64,000 bases of DNA from Raineyella sp034933565 (GCF_034933565.1 NZ_JAYFNG010000009.1:73451-137450); one strand, 5' to 3'. Counted from the stretch's first letter, positions 18,266 to 27,307 are shown. The notes: generated by a model from the sequence alone, not told the origin. Numbers and translations: made by a program.

Positions 18266-19174
18266 TCACTGCGGGTCGCTGTGTGGTCCATCCCACAGAT
18301 CGGGATCGATCTGGCCGGGTCCGCGCCCCGGCCGGTCCTTCGTCCCCGGCATCGGCGGCTCGGCCGGCCCCGGCGGGAGCGTGCCGCCCTTCGGGACCGG
18401 CCCGCCCGACGAGGCCGATCCGACGTCCCCCGGCCCCACCGGGGCACCGGAGTCGAGGGCCCGGGCGGGTTCCCACCCGAACGGTGTGGTGGTGTCCCCC
18501 CAGGCTGCGGCCTGTTGGCCGTGGGCGGCATCCGCCGCACTGTGCCAAGCGGCGCCGGCCGCCGCGTCGGGCTCCCGGACCTGCCCCGCGTCGACGGTCT
18601 CGCCGGACTCCGCCGGGACCTCCTCCGCGGCCCCGGGTACCCCGCTGCCCGCCGTCCCGGTGCCACCGGTCCCGGTGTCGATGACCGCACCGGCGCCGTC
18701 CGGTTCTGTGCGCGGGCCGTCCGCAGCACCCGCGCGACGGGCGGCTCCGGCGACCGTGCCCAGTGCGACACACAGCAGCACCGGGACGACGGAGGACACG
18801 ATGATGTCGGCCACCGCCAGTGCCCGGTCAGCGGTCTTCAGCGCCGGCGACCAGAGTCCGGCGATGCCGGCGGCGATCGACGTCCCGACGGCGAGCGAGC
18901 TCACCCAGGTGGCCAGGGAGGTCAGCCGGGCCGCGTTCTCCAGCCGCGGCCGGACCCAGACGTCCGCCACCGCGAACAGCAGCAGCACCAGGACCACCGG
19001 CACGGAGACGAGGCCCTGCCCGTGTCGGGCGGCCGCCTCCAGGGGATGGAGGCCACCGACGACCGCCAGCACCATCCGGATCAGGCCCAGCACCCACCAG
19101 GCGACCACGAGGGCGATCACCACACGGGTGAACGGTCCGCGGCGCTTGCGCACCTCGGTCAGGACATCGGGCAT
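18266..19174 (-). CDS. uncharacterised membrane protein with long Pro/Gly/Ala tail
   Basis: A 302-residue protein starting one base after the manC stop, hence co-transcribed with it. Residues 1-150 contain four likely transmembrane helices (VVIALVVAWWVLGLIRMVLA, VVLVLLLFAVADVWV, a third around SSLAVGTSIAAGIAGL, a fourth around IIVSSVVPVLLCVALGTVAG). Residues ~150-302 are low complexity, rich in Gly, Ala, Pro, Asp and Thr, and probably cytoplasmic and disordered. I recognise no family. A link to GDP-mannose-dependent envelope synthesis is suggested only by position. Confidence 0.7.
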   Translation of the reverse strand: MPDVLTEVRKRRGPFTRVVIALVVAWWVLGLIRMVLAVVGGLHPLEAAARHGQGLVSVPVVLVLLLFAVADVWVRPRLENAARLTSLATWVSSLAVGTSIAAGIAGLWSPALKTADRALAVADIIVSSVVPVLLCVALGTVAGAARRAGAADGPRTEPDGAGAVIDTGTGGTGTAGSGVPGAAEEVPAESGETVDAGQVREPDAAAGAAWHSAADAAHGQQAAAWGDTTTPFGWEPARALDSGAPVGPGDVGSASSGGPVPKGGTLPPGPAEPPMPGTKDRPGRGPGQIDPDLWDGPHSDPQ

Positions 19175-19175
19175 G

Positions 19176-20306
19176 TCAGACGAAGGCCTCGCCGGCCCGG
19201 TCACGGACCGCCGCGACCAGCTGCTTGATCCGCTCGGTGTCGCCCTTCGGGCACACCAGCGTGACGTCCGGGGTCCGGACGACCACCACGTCCGCGAGCC
19301 CGACGGTCGCGACCAAGTGACCGTCGTCGGTGCGGTTGATCACCAACGTGTCGTGGGTGTCCAGGTGGACCACCGCGCCCTCACCGGCGTTACCGTCGGC
19401 GTCGTGCGGCAGCTGCTCGGCCAGCGCCGGGAAGCCGCCGATGTCGTACCACTGGATCGGCAGGGCGACGGCCAGCACCTCGGCACTGCCCTCGCCGCGG
19501 GAGACCGGCTCCATGATCGCGTAGTCGACGCTGATCTTCGGCGCCTGCGGGAACAGCTCCTCGACCCGGGAGGGATCCGCCGCGATGGCGGTGACGATGT
19601 CGTACGACTCGGGGGCGAGCCGGTGCAGCTGGTCGAGGAACGTCGCGGCGCGCCAGACGAACATCCCGGAGTTCCACCAGTACTCACCGGAGGTCAGGTA
19701 CTGCTCGGCGGTCGCCCGGTCAGGCTTCTCGCGGAACTCCAGCACCGAGGTGACGTCGTCGAATCCGTCGATCTCCTTGCCGCGATGCAGGTAGCCGTAG
19801 CCGGTGTGGGCACTGGTGGGGACCACACCGAAGGTGACGAGGGCCCGGGGCCGGGCCTCGACGACGTCGTAGGCCCGGGCGAGGCGCTCCCGGAAGACCT
19901 CCACCGGGCGCATGATCTGGTCGGCGGTCACGACTGCGACGAGCGCCTCCGGATCCCGGTCGGCCAGCACCGCCGACGGCCAGGCGACCGCATTGAGCGA
20001 ATCGCGGCCGACGGGCTCGCCGAGGATGTGCGCCGGGTCGATCTCCGGCAGCTCCGCCTCGACGACGTCCCGGTACGCGGCACCCGTGCAGACCCAGACA
20101 CGGTCGGCGCCCACGACCGCCTCCACCCGCTCGTAGGCGAGCCGCAACAGGCTCTTGTCCCCCACGAGATGGAGCAACTGCTTCGGCATCCCCTTGCGGG
20201 ACAGCGGCCACAGCCGCGTCCCCGATCCGCCGGCAACGATCACGACGTGACGGTTGGAGCCGGACTCTGCGTGGGCTTCCGATGATGTCCTTGGCATGGG
20301 GCTCAT
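19176..20306 (-). CDS. manC: mannose-1-phosphate guanylyltransferase
   Basis: A 376-residue GDP-mannose pyrophosphorylase (nucleotidyltransferase fold) without the fused isomerase domain found in type II enzymes. The signature VVIVAGGSGTRLWPLSRKGM (21-40), with the catalytic Arg, is followed by PKQLLHL; FGVVPTSAHTGYGYL, FREKPD, YWWNSGMFVWRA and VDYAIMEPV complete the family pattern. It converts mannose 1-phosphate and GTP to GDP-mannose for mannolipids and glycans, acting after manB. Start is uncertain: ATG 20306 is used here, ATG 20297 and GTG 20321 are possible. A membrane protein gene follows with a one-base gap. Confidence 0.93.
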   Translation of the reverse strand: MSPMPRTSSEAHAESGSNRHVVIVAGGSGTRLWPLSRKGMPKQLLHLVGDKSLLRLAYERVEAVVGADRVWVCTGAAYRDVVEAELPEIDPAHILGEPVGRDSLNAVAWPSAVLADRDPEALVAVVTADQIMRPVEVFRERLARAYDVVEARPRALVTFGVVPTSAHTGYGYLHRGKEIDGFDDVTSVLEFREKPDRATAEQYLTSGEYWWNSGMFVWRAATFLDQLHRLAPESYDIVTAIAADPSRVEELFPQAPKISVDYAIMEPVSRGEGSAEVLAVALPIQWYDIGGFPALAEQLPHDADGNAGEGAVVHLDTHDTLVINRTDDGHLVATVGLADVVVVRTPDVTLVCPKGDTERIKQLVAAVRDRAGEAFV

Positions 20307-20372
20307 TGTGCCAGTAGCCACTGACCCTCGCCGGGAGAGGCAGGCGCGCGGCGGTCAGGGCCCGGAGCTCAG

Positions 20373-20378
20373 TAGGGT
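20373..20378 (+). promoter_or_regulatory. -10 box for leaderless TIGR03089 gene
   Basis: TAGGGT lies 6 nt before the ATG at 20385; no Shine-Dalgarno sequence. Confidence 0.55.
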
Positions 20379-20384
20379 TTCGGC

Positions 20385-21158
20385 ATGTCCTCCGTCGGAT
20401 CCGGATCCCTCTCCTTCGACCAGGCGCTGCGCCCCCGGGTGCGCCGCCGGGGTGGTGACCCACTGATCACCTACTACGCGCCGAGCAGCGGCGTACGCAT
20501 CGAGCTGTCCGCCCGGACCTTCGTCAACTGGGTGGACAAGACCGCCAATCTGGCCGTCGACGAGCTCGATCTCGCCGAGGGCGAGGTGGCGGTCCTGCCG
20601 CTCACCGCCACCCATCCGGGGCACTGGATCACCCTGGTCTGGGTGGCCGCACTGTGGCAGGTGGGGGTGCTGGTCCGCGATCCGGACCAGGCCCTGCCCC
20701 GACCCGATCTCGTGGTGGCCGGGCCCGAGGAGTACGCCGACGACTTTCCCGCAGCGCGGGCCCTCGGCGCGCGGGCCACGGTCGCCTGCTCGCTGCATCC
20801 GATGGGTCTCGGCTTCCCACGGCCGACCGGACCGGGGGTGCTGGACTACGGGGCCGAGGTGCGCTCCCAGCCCGACGTCTATGTGCAGGCACCGGCCTCC
20901 CCGGGCGCGCCGCTGTGGCAGGACCCGAGGGGGGCCCGTGACTGGGCGGTGGTCGCCGCCGACGCTGCGGCAGCCATGGCCGGCGACACCGCCGGATCGT
21001 ACGGTCGCCGACTGGTCCGTCCGGACACGGCGTACGGCACCGTGCTGGCGGCCCTGGTCGCCCCGGTGCTGGGCGACGGGTCGGCGGTGATCGTCGAGGG
21101 GCCGGCCGATGAGGCGACGGTGGCACAGATCGCCGCGGCCGAACGCACCACCGCCTGA
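20385..21158 (+). CDS. TIGR03089-family protein
   Basis: A 257-residue protein matching the actinobacterial TIGR03089 family (Rv3268-like), which looks like the N-terminal part of AMP-binding (acyl-CoA synthetase-like) enzymes. Clues are the start FDQALRPRVRRRGGDPLITY, then RIELSARTFVNWVDKTANLA and EGEVAVLPLTATHPGHWITL. The adenylate-forming core motif (SGTTGxPK type) is missing, so it is unlikely to be an active ligase. It sits convergently with the glycosyltransferase gene, with only 2 nt between the two stop codons. Function is unknown; nearby LCP genes are also its neighbours in mycobacteria. Confidence 0.85.
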   Translation: MSSVGSGSLSFDQALRPRVRRRGGDPLITYYAPSSGVRIELSARTFVNWVDKTANLAVDELDLAEGEVAVLPLTATHPGHWITLVWVAALWQVGVLVRDPDQALPRPDLVVAGPEEYADDFPAARALGARATVACSLHPMGLGFPRPTGPGVLDYGAEVRSQPDVYVQAPASPGAPLWQDPRGARDWAVVAADAAAAMAGDTAGSYGRRLVRPDTAYGTVLAALVAPVLGDGSAVIVEGPADEATVAQIAAAERTTA

Positions 21159-21160
21159 CG

Positions 21161-22210
21161 TCAGGAGGCCGTACGGTCCTCCCCCAGCCCGATCAGGAAG
21201 CCCGTCCCCCAGCACATGTGCATGACCAGGAAGACCAGCGGCAGCCGGGCCCGCACCGGCCAGGGCATCTCGCGCCGCAGGGCGGCCGCCCCCGCGACGA
21301 CCCCGGCGAGATAGCCGAGCGGGCCGAGCCAGCCCAGTTTCATCCAGGTGACCTTGTGGTAGCTGCCGTGACCGCCGATGGCGAACCCGCCGAGCACACC
21401 GAGCACGGCCAGCGGCGGGGCGAGATAGCGGGCGTTGAGGGTGTCGGGGTGGCGACGTACGACCTCGCGACGCCACTTGCCGGTGTCGTAGAACTGCTTG
21501 GCCAGCGCCCGGTAGGTCGACCGCGGCCGGTAGACGACCCGCATCGCGGGGGTGAACCACACCACCTCACCGGCCTGACGCAGCCGGTAGTTGAGCTCCC
21601 AGTCCTGGGCGCGGTGCAGTGTCTCGTCGTAGCCGCCGATCGCTTCCAGTGCCGATTTGCGGAAGCTGCCGAGGAAGACGGTGTCCGCCGGGCCCTCCGG
21701 CGAGGTACGCAGGTGGAAGGTCGACCCGCCGAGCCCGAGCCGGCTGGTGTAGGCGACCGCCACCGCCTGCTCGAAGGGCGTACGCCCCTGGGCGTCCATG
21801 ATGCCGCCGACGTTCGCCGCCCCCGTCCGCTGCAGGGTCTCGACCGCGGTGGCGATGTAACCGTCCCCGAGCTCGCCGTGACCGTCGACCCGGACCACGA
21901 TGTCATGGCGTGACGCGGCGATGGCGAGGTTCAGCCCGGCGGGCGTACGTCCGGTGGGGTTGTCGACGATCCGCACCCGCGGGTCGGCCGCCGCGAGACG
22001 TTCGGCGATCCGGCGGGTGTCGTCCTTGCTCGGCCCGACGGCGATGACGACCTCGAGCTCGCCCGGACAGTCCTGCTCCAGCACCCGCCGGACGGCGTCC
22101 TCGAGGTGGCGTGACTCGTTGCGCACCGGCATCACGACGCTGACCGCCACCGGGTCGGCCGGCCCCGGGGTCGACGTGGCGGTGGCAGGTTCCTGCGGGG
22201 GGACGGTCAT
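21161..22210 (-). CDS. glycosyltransferase family 2, membrane-associated
   Basis: A 349-residue GT-A glycosyltransferase. The nucleotide-sugar site begins VSVVMPVRNESRHLEDAVRR (about 24-43); a DxD-like element lies in DIVVRVDGHGELGDGY; ETLHRAQDWELNYRLRQAG supplies the ED/QxxR-type acceptor motif typical of inverting GT2 enzymes. Two or three hydrophobic helices end the protein (PPLAVLGVLGGFAIGG; RLPLVFLVMHMCWGTGFLIG), placing it at the membrane. The arrangement resembles ExoA-like/succinoglycan-type transferases. The substrate is unknown, but adjacent LCP genes point to a cell-envelope polymer. ATG at 22210 has GAGG 5 nt upstream. Confidence 0.88.
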   Translation of the reverse strand: MTVPPQEPATATSTPGPADPVAVSVVMPVRNESRHLEDAVRRVLEQDCPGELEVVIAVGPSKDDTRRIAERLAAADPRVRIVDNPTGRTPAGLNLAIAASRHDIVVRVDGHGELGDGYIATAVETLQRTGAANVGGIMDAQGRTPFEQAVAVAYTSRLGLGGSTFHLRTSPEGPADTVFLGSFRKSALEAIGGYDETLHRAQDWELNYRLRQAGEVVWFTPAMRVVYRPRSTYRALAKQFYDTGKWRREVVRRHPDTLNARYLAPPLAVLGVLGGFAIGGHGSYHKVTWMKLGWLGPLGYLAGVVAGAAALRREMPWPVRARLPLVFLVMHMCWGTGFLIGLGEDRTAS

Positions 22211-22267
22211 CTGAACCTCACTGGTCGCGGTCGGGCGCGTACGGCACCCTACCCGGCCCATGCCCCG

Positions 22268-23854
22268 CTAGGTGGCCGAGGCTACCCGGCAGACCGACTC
22301 GAGGTTGTCCACCTCCGGGCCCGGAGAGGCCGAGGCGGTCGGCTGGGCCGTCCCGGTCGGCCCCGGCGCCGACGGTGTCGTGGGGGCCTTGGCCGAGCCC
22401 GTACCTGATCCGCCGGTGCCCGATCCGCTCGCACCTGCTCCGCCGGTGCCCGTCGCGCCACTGGCCGGGGCTGCCGATGCCGGCGCGGACTTCTGGCCGG
22501 CCGCCCGGGCCGCCTCACGGTCGAGGTCCTCGGCCTTGTCGAGGTGCTCCTTGACGGTGGCGCGCAGCACGTCGTACTTCGGGTTGCCGGGGAAGATCAA
22601 CGGCGGGACGAAGCTGATGCTGCTGATCGGCACCGTACGGGCCTTGAGGGCGAGGTCGGTCAACCGGCCGATGTCGCTGCGGGGCATGTCGGTCGTCAGG
22701 ATGTTGCCGCCGGCCGCCGCCAGGGCGTCGAACTTGGCGACCACCGTGACCGGATCGGCCTGGTGCAGCACCGCGGTCATCACGCACTTCTGCCGCTGCA
22801 TCCGCTCGAAGTCGCTGGACCCCTCCCGGGACCGGGCGAACCACAACGCATGCAGACCGTCCAGGTGCACCGCATCGCCGGCCCTGATCCAGCCGAGGAT
22901 GGGTGAGGTGCCACCGCCCATCGGGACGTCCTTGCGGATGTCGAGGGTGATGCCGCCGAGTGCGTCGATCAGCCCCTGGAAGCCGGCCATGTCGACCATC
23001 GCGTAGTAGTTGATGGTCAGCCCGGTGGCCCCCTCGATCGCCTCCTTGGTGGCCCGCGCCCCCGGATCGGCGATCCCCGGATAGAGCTTCGGATCCTTCG
23101 CCGCTGCCTCGGTCGCCGTGGTGTAGACGGCATTGAGCAGGCATTCGTGGTCCGGGCAGCTGAAGCCGTCCGGATAGAGGCGATGCATCGGGGAAGTGGC
23201 CGGGAACGGGACGTCCTCCAGGTTGCGCGGCATGGAGAAGAGCACGGTGCGCCCGGTGACCACGTCGATGCTCGCCACGGTCATCGAGTCGGGGCGCAGC
23301 CCGACCCGGCTCTTGCCCGCGTCGGCGCCGAGCAGCAGGACGTTCAGCCGACCGTCCGCCGCCTTGCTGGTGCCGCCGCCGGCGAAGACGGTGCCGAGCA
23401 GCTGGGCGCCGCTCGCGACGGTCCGGACGCTCACCCCGACGACGCTGCCGACGAGCACCACCAGCGCCAGGGTCACCGCGGCGAACGCGCGCCGGTGCCG
23501 GGGCGCCATCGCCGGCGGGTAGGACAGGCGCCAGGCGTCGACCAGCAGCACGATCCAGCCGATCGCCCCGACCACGGCGACGACGATCAGCAGGCCGGTC
23601 ATCAGCGGGTTTGTGAGCACGGTGAGCAGAGCGGTCCAGGAGATCGCGCCGATGGTCCCCAGCAGCGCCACCAGCGCGAGGACGATCCCCCAGATGCGCA
23701 GGGCGATGACGCCGAGAGCACGGTGCCCGGCGACCAGCTGGGCCGACCCGGGGGCGACGGCGCTGAGCAGGAGCAGTCCGATGCCACGGCGCACCCGGAC
23801 GCCCTCCGCGGCATGCTGCGGATCGGCTGGGCGTGTGCTCGGGCGATGGGTCAC
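22268..23854 (-). CDS. LytR-CpsA-Psr (LCP) phosphotransferase with four N-terminal helices
   Basis: A 528-residue LCP protein. Four hydrophobic helices in residues ~22-150 (IGLLLLSAVAPGSAQLVAGH, a pair around 50-105, AAVTLALVVLVGSVVGVSV) precede the LCP domain (~165-410). Domain motifs are LLLGADAGKSRVGLRPDSMT, VLFSMPRNL, INYYAMVDMAGFQGLIDALG and the Arg-rich ALWFARSREGSSDFERMQRQ. The C-terminus is a Gly/Ser/Ala/Pro-rich tail. LCP enzymes ligate lipid-linked glycopolymers to peptidoglycan outside the membrane. The start is a GTG (THRPSTRP). Four helices are more than the usual single anchor, so the N-terminal part may have an additional role. Confidence 0.92.
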   Translation of the reverse strand: MTHRPSTRPADPQHAAEGVRVRRGIGLLLLSAVAPGSAQLVAGHRALGVIALRIWGIVLALVALLGTIGAISWTALLTVLTNPLMTGLLIVVAVVGAIGWIVLLVDAWRLSYPPAMAPRHRRAFAAVTLALVVLVGSVVGVSVRTVASGAQLLGTVFAGGGTSKAADGRLNVLLLGADAGKSRVGLRPDSMTVASIDVVTGRTVLFSMPRNLEDVPFPATSPMHRLYPDGFSCPDHECLLNAVYTTATEAAAKDPKLYPGIADPGARATKEAIEGATGLTINYYAMVDMAGFQGLIDALGGITLDIRKDVPMGGGTSPILGWIRAGDAVHLDGLHALWFARSREGSSDFERMQRQKCVMTAVLHQADPVTVVAKFDALAAAGGNILTTDMPRSDIGRLTDLALKARTVPISSISFVPPLIFPGNPKYDVLRATVKEHLDKAEDLDREAARAAGQKSAPASAAPASGATGTGGAGASGSGTGGSGTGSAKAPTTPSAPGPTGTAQPTASASPGPEVDNLESVCRVASAT

Positions 23855-23933
23855 GACGGGAACTTTCGAGAGGACGACAGACCTTGCTCTCGGAGCTGTT
23901 CCGACCCTAGGGCAGGGTCTCGACGCATTCAGG

Positions 23934-23961
23934 ACGCCACGCCGGGACCAAGTCGTGGCGT
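23934..23961. promoter_or_regulatory. inverted repeat between the two divergent LCP genes
   Basis: ACGCCACG at 23934-23941 is inverted as CGTGGCGT at 23954-23961 with a 12-nt spacer. A second shorter one, GACCCT-N5-AGGGTC, covers 23903-23919. Both lie in the 149-nt divergent promoter region and could bind a shared regulator. Confidence 0.4.
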
Positions 23962-23990
23962 GATGTCACGGCGCGTTCAGCGCCGCCGGG

Positions 23991-23996
23991 TATTTT
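23991..23996 (+). promoter_or_regulatory. -10 box for leaderless LCP transcript
   Basis: TATTTT lies 7 nt before the ATG at 24004. Confidence 0.55.
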
Positions 23997-24003
23997 GGCC
24001 ACC

Positions 24004-25500
24004 ATGGCTGGACGCGACGACCTGGACTGGCTCTACGGCCGGGACGACGCGCCGGATCCCTCGAGACCCTTCGGAGAGGATGCGGCGCCCTCCGGCGCAC
24101 CCTCCGACCACCGGGGACCCGAACGGCCCCGCCCCGAGCCACCCCGACCCGAACCGCCCGGCCGCTCGCACCCGGACCGGCCGGCGACCGCCGTGTTCAT
24201 CCCGCGCGGACGACCCGACCCCGATCCCCGCTCGCGCCGCGACACCGGCGGCCCGGGGAACGACGGTCCAGGAAGCTGTCCGAGGGCCCCGTACGCCGAG
24301 ACCCCATACGCCGAAGCCCCGTACCGGGCCCCCTCCTCTCCGGACCCTTCTTGTCGGGACGCGTCCGGCGGCGCACCGGCGGACCCGTGGAACACACCGC
24401 CCCGGGCCCCGGCACCGCCGCCACGGTCGGCGATGTGGCCCCACTCGGGTGCCGGGACACCGCCCGGCACCGACGGCCTGTCGGGAGACGCCGGACCACG
24501 CGGTCCGCGCGGCCGTCGCCGCCCCGGCCCGGGCCTGCCACGAAGGCGACGGGTGGGACGCCAGGCGCTCGCGGTCCTCGCCGTGCTGCTCGTCTACCTG
24601 CTCGCCTTCCCGGCGTGGGCGTGGTTCGGCTCGGCGCGGGTCGAGGCCACCTCGGTCGGCCAGCGGCCGCCCCGCCAGCCGGGCATCACGCTGCTGCTCA
24701 CCGGCTCCGACTCCCGGGTCGGGCTGAGCGCCTCCCAGAAGAACTCGTACGGCGGTGGGGCTGAGGACAGCGGCCGCTCGGACACGATCATGCTGCTGCA
24801 CATCCCGGTGGTCGGGTCCCCCGCCCTGGTCTCGATCCCCCGCGACTCGTACGTGGCCATCCCCGGGCACGGCAAGAACAAGATCAACGCGGCCTACTCC
24901 TTCGGGGGGCCGAAGCTGCTCGCCCAGACCATCGAGCAGGACACCGGCGTACGGATCGACGGCTACGTCGGTCTCGGGTTCGAGGGCTTCGTCCAGATCA
25001 TCGACGCCCTCGGCGGGATCCCGATGTGCCTCGACACGGCGATGAAGGACAAGGACGCCCACGTCGACCTGGCGGCCGGGTGCCAGACCCTCACCGGCAC
25101 CGAGGCGCTGGGCTACGTACGGATGCGCAAGTCCGACCCGCGCGGCGACATCGGCCGGATCGAACGGCAGCGGTCGATGGTCGGCGCCACCGTCAAGAAG
25201 GCCATGTCCCCGATGACGGTGATCAACCCGGTGCGCTGGATCAGCCTCAACAACGCCGTCCGTGGGGCGATCAGCCGCGGCACCGACACCGGCCCGCTGG
25301 ACGCGACGGCGCTGCTGTACGGCGCCGCCGTTGTCGGGTCCGGCGGCGGTCACACGTTCAGCGTCCCGGCGGCCGACACCAGCTACCGCACGCCCGCGGG
25401 TGACGCGGTGCGGTGGGACGACGCGAAGGCCAAGGTGGTGTTCCGGGCGATGCAGACCGGCAACACCACCGACCTGGCCCAGTTCGACAAGAAGAACTGA
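24004..25500 (+). CDS. LytR-CpsA-Psr (LCP) family cell-wall polymer ligase
   Basis: A 498-residue LCP protein. Residues 1-180 are a cytoplasmic Pro/Arg/Asp-rich region with repeats such as PYAETPYAEAPY and PRPEPPRPEPPG. One transmembrane helix follows (QALAVLAVLLVYLLAFPAWA, about 187-206). The extracytoplasmic LCP domain (~225-430) has LLLTGSDSRVGL, RSDTIMLLHIP, LVSIPRDSYVAIPGHGKNKI, INAAYSFGGPKLLAQTIEQD, YVGLGFEGFVQIIDALGGI and LGYVRMRKSDPRGDIGRIER, covering the conserved Arg/Asp residues that bind pyrophosphate-lipid. Start ATG at 24004 follows a -10 box; a TTG 9 nt upstream is less likely. Divergent from the other LCP gene. Confidence 0.94.
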   Translation: MAGRDDLDWLYGRDDAPDPSRPFGEDAAPSGAPSDHRGPERPRPEPPRPEPPGRSHPDRPATAVFIPRGRPDPDPRSRRDTGGPGNDGPGSCPRAPYAETPYAEAPYRAPSSPDPSCRDASGGAPADPWNTPPRAPAPPPRSAMWPHSGAGTPPGTDGLSGDAGPRGPRGRRRPGPGLPRRRRVGRQALAVLAVLLVYLLAFPAWAWFGSARVEATSVGQRPPRQPGITLLLTGSDSRVGLSASQKNSYGGGAEDSGRSDTIMLLHIPVVGSPALVSIPRDSYVAIPGHGKNKINAAYSFGGPKLLAQTIEQDTGVRIDGYVGLGFEGFVQIIDALGGIPMCLDTAMKDKDAHVDLAAGCQTLTGTEALGYVRMRKSDPRGDIGRIERQRSMVGATVKKAMSPMTVINPVRWISLNNAVRGAISRGTDTGPLDATALLYGAAVVGSGGGHTFSVPAADTSYRTPAGDAVRWDDAKAKVVFRAMQTGNTTDLAQFDKKN

Positions 25501-25543
25501 GCTCCGGTCGCAAGGCCCCGGGGGCCGCAACGGTCACCGGAGC
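25501..25543. terminator. hairpin between convergent LCP and purE genes
   Basis: GCTCCGGT at 25501-25508 pairs with ACCGGAGC at 25536-25543, and the enclosed GGCCCC/GGGGGCC can form an inner stem. It begins right after the LCP stop. Confidence 0.45.
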
Positions 25544-25605
25544 CACCGGGACACAGGACCACCGGGTCGCAGGATTGCCATGCCCGATGGTCCCGGGGCC
25601 CGGCC

Positions 25606-26100
25606 TCAGTGTTGGCGGACCCGCTCGCCCTTCGCCTCCGCGGTCGCCCGCAGCTCGTCCTGGAAGGCGATCATCTTCGCGGTGAGCGTCGGGTCGCCGG
25701 CGGCGAGGATCCGCACCGCCAGCAGGCCGGCGTTGCGGGCGTTGCCGATCGCCACGGTCGCCACCGGCACGCCGGCCGGCATCTGGACGATGGAGAGCAG
25801 CGAGTCCATCCCGTCGAGGTACTTCAGCGGCACCGGGACCCCGATCACCGGCAGCGGGGTGAGCGCGGCGAGCATGCCGGGCAGGTGCGCGGCGCCGCCG
25901 GCCCCGGCGATGATCGCCTCGAGGCCCCGCTCGTGGGCGTGCCGCCCGTACGACACCATCGCCTCCGGCATCCGGTGCGCGGAGACGACGTCGGCCTCGT
26001 AGGCGATGCCGAACTCCTGCAGCGCGATCGCCGCGGGCTCCATCACGGGCCAGTCGGAATCGGATCCCATCACGATGCCGACGCGGGGCTGTGCGGTCAT
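25606..26100 (-). CDS. purE: N5-carboxyaminoimidazole ribonucleotide mutase
   Basis: A 164-residue class I PurE that moves the carboxylate of N5-CAIR to give CAIR in purine synthesis. Signatures are VGIVMGSDSDWPVMEPAA (7-24), VVSAHRMPEAMVSYG (38-52, with the catalytic His), IAGAGGAAHLPGMLAALTPL (63-82), IGVPV and LSIVQMPAGVPVATVAIGNA. The ATG overlaps the last bases of purK (ATGA arrangement), so purK and purE are co-translated. It is a single-function bacterial enzyme, not the animal PurE-SAICAR synthase fusion. Confidence 0.97.
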   Translation of the reverse strand: MTAQPRVGIVMGSDSDWPVMEPAAIALQEFGIAYEADVVSAHRMPEAMVSYGRHAHERGLEAIIAGAGGAAHLPGMLAALTPLPVIGVPVPLKYLDGMDSLLSIVQMPAGVPVATVAIGNARNAGLLAVRILAAGDPTLTAKMIAFQDELRATAEAKGERVRQH

Positions 26101-27293
26101 GCGATCTCTCCCATCAGGTAGCGGGCGGCGTGCCGGGCGCGTTCCCGTACGTCCGCCAGGTCCGAACCGTACGCGGTCACGTGGCCGACCTTGCGCCGGG
26201 CCCTGACCGCCTTGCCGTAGAGCTCGACCTTCAGCTGCGGGTCGCGCGACATCACATGCAGCAACCCGCCGGCCAGGTCCTCGCGGGACCCGCCGAGCAC
26301 GTTCTCCATCACCGTCCACCGGGCCCGCGCGGCCGGGTCGCCGAGCGGCAGGTCGGCGACGGCGCGCAGGTGGTTCTCGAACTGTGAGGTGTGTGCCCCG
26401 TCGATGGACCAGTGCCCGGTGTTGTGCGGGCGCATCGCCAGCTCGTTGACCAGGATGCGGCCGTCGCGGGCCTCCATCAGCTCCACGGCCAGCACGCCGA
26501 CCACGCCGAGCTCGCCGGCGATCCGCAGCGCCAGCTGCTGGGTGGCGATGATCCGGTCCTCGTCCAGGCCGGGCGCCGGCGTGACCGTCTCGGCGCAGAT
26601 CCCGGCGTCCTGGAAGGTCTCCGAGATCGGATAGGCCACCCCCTGGCCCGAGGGGGAGCGGACGACGAGGGCGGACAGCTCGCGGGTGAAGTCGACGAAC
26701 TCCTCGGCGAGGATCCGCACCTCACCGCTGGTGCCGGAGCCGGCGGTCGTGCCGCCACCCACCTCGCCGGAGGCCACCGCGTCGAACGGCACCGCAGCCT
26801 GCTGCGGCCCGTCGATCCTCCAGACGCCCTTGCCGTCGTAGCCGCCGCGGGAGGTCTTGGCGATCACCGGCCAGCCGATTCGGTTCCCGAAGGCGACCAG
26901 GTCCGCGGCCGTCCCGACCACGGCGTACGCCGGGCAGGGGGCGCCGAGGGCGGCCATCCGCTCGCGCATCACCACCTTGTCCTGGGCGTGGACCAGCGCG
27001 CCCGGTCCGGGACGTACGGCCACGCCGCGCGCCTCCAGCTGCTCGAGGATCGTGGTCGGGACGTGCTCGTGGTCGAAGGTCACCGCGTCGCAGCCCTCGG
27101 CGAACGCCAGCACGGTGGCCGGATCGGTGTAGTCCCCCACCACCACGTCATGGGCGACCTGGGCGGCACTCACGCCGGACGCCTCGGCGAGGAGTCGTAC
27201 GTGCAGCCCCAGGCGGGTCGCCGGCCCGTACATCATCCGGGCCAACTGGCCGCCGCCGATGATCCCCACCACGAAAGGTCGCGCTCCACTCAC
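26097..27293 (-). CDS. purK: N5-carboxyaminoimidazole ribonucleotide synthase
   Basis: A 398-residue ATP-grasp enzyme that makes N5-CAIR from AIR, bicarbonate and ATP, feeding PurE. It opens VGIIGGGQLARMMYGPATRL (about 9-28), has YDGKGVWRIDGPQQAA (ATP-binding loop) and ILAEEFVDFTRELSALVVRS, and ends with NELAMRPHNTGHWSIDGAHT (Mg/AIR site). A 20-residue Gly/Thr insertion (SGEVGGGTTAGSGTSGEVR) lies just before ILAEEF. GTG at 27293 has a TAGCCT -10 box 8 nt upstream and no RBS; TTG at 27302 is the longest-frame alternative. Confidence 0.96.
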   Translation of the reverse strand: MSGARPFVVGIIGGGQLARMMYGPATRLGLHVRLLAEASGVSAAQVAHDVVVGDYTDPATVLAFAEGCDAVTFDHEHVPTTILEQLEARGVAVRPGPGALVHAQDKVVMRERMAALGAPCPAYAVVGTAADLVAFGNRIGWPVIAKTSRGGYDGKGVWRIDGPQQAAVPFDAVASGEVGGGTTAGSGTSGEVRILAEEFVDFTRELSALVVRSPSGQGVAYPISETFQDAGICAETVTPAPGLDEDRIIATQQLALRIAGELGVVGVLAVELMEARDGRILVNELAMRPHNTGHWSIDGAHTSQFENHLRAVADLPLGDPAARARWTVMENVLGGSREDLAGGLLHVMSRDPQLKVELYGKAVRARRKVGHVTAYGSDLADVRERARHAARYLMGEIA

Positions 27294-27301
27294 GAGCGAC
27301 A

Positions 27302-27307
27302 AGGCTA
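27302..27307 (-). promoter_or_regulatory. -10 box for leaderless purKE transcript
   Basis: TAGCCT on the reverse strand, 8 nt before the GTG at 27293. Confidence 0.5.
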
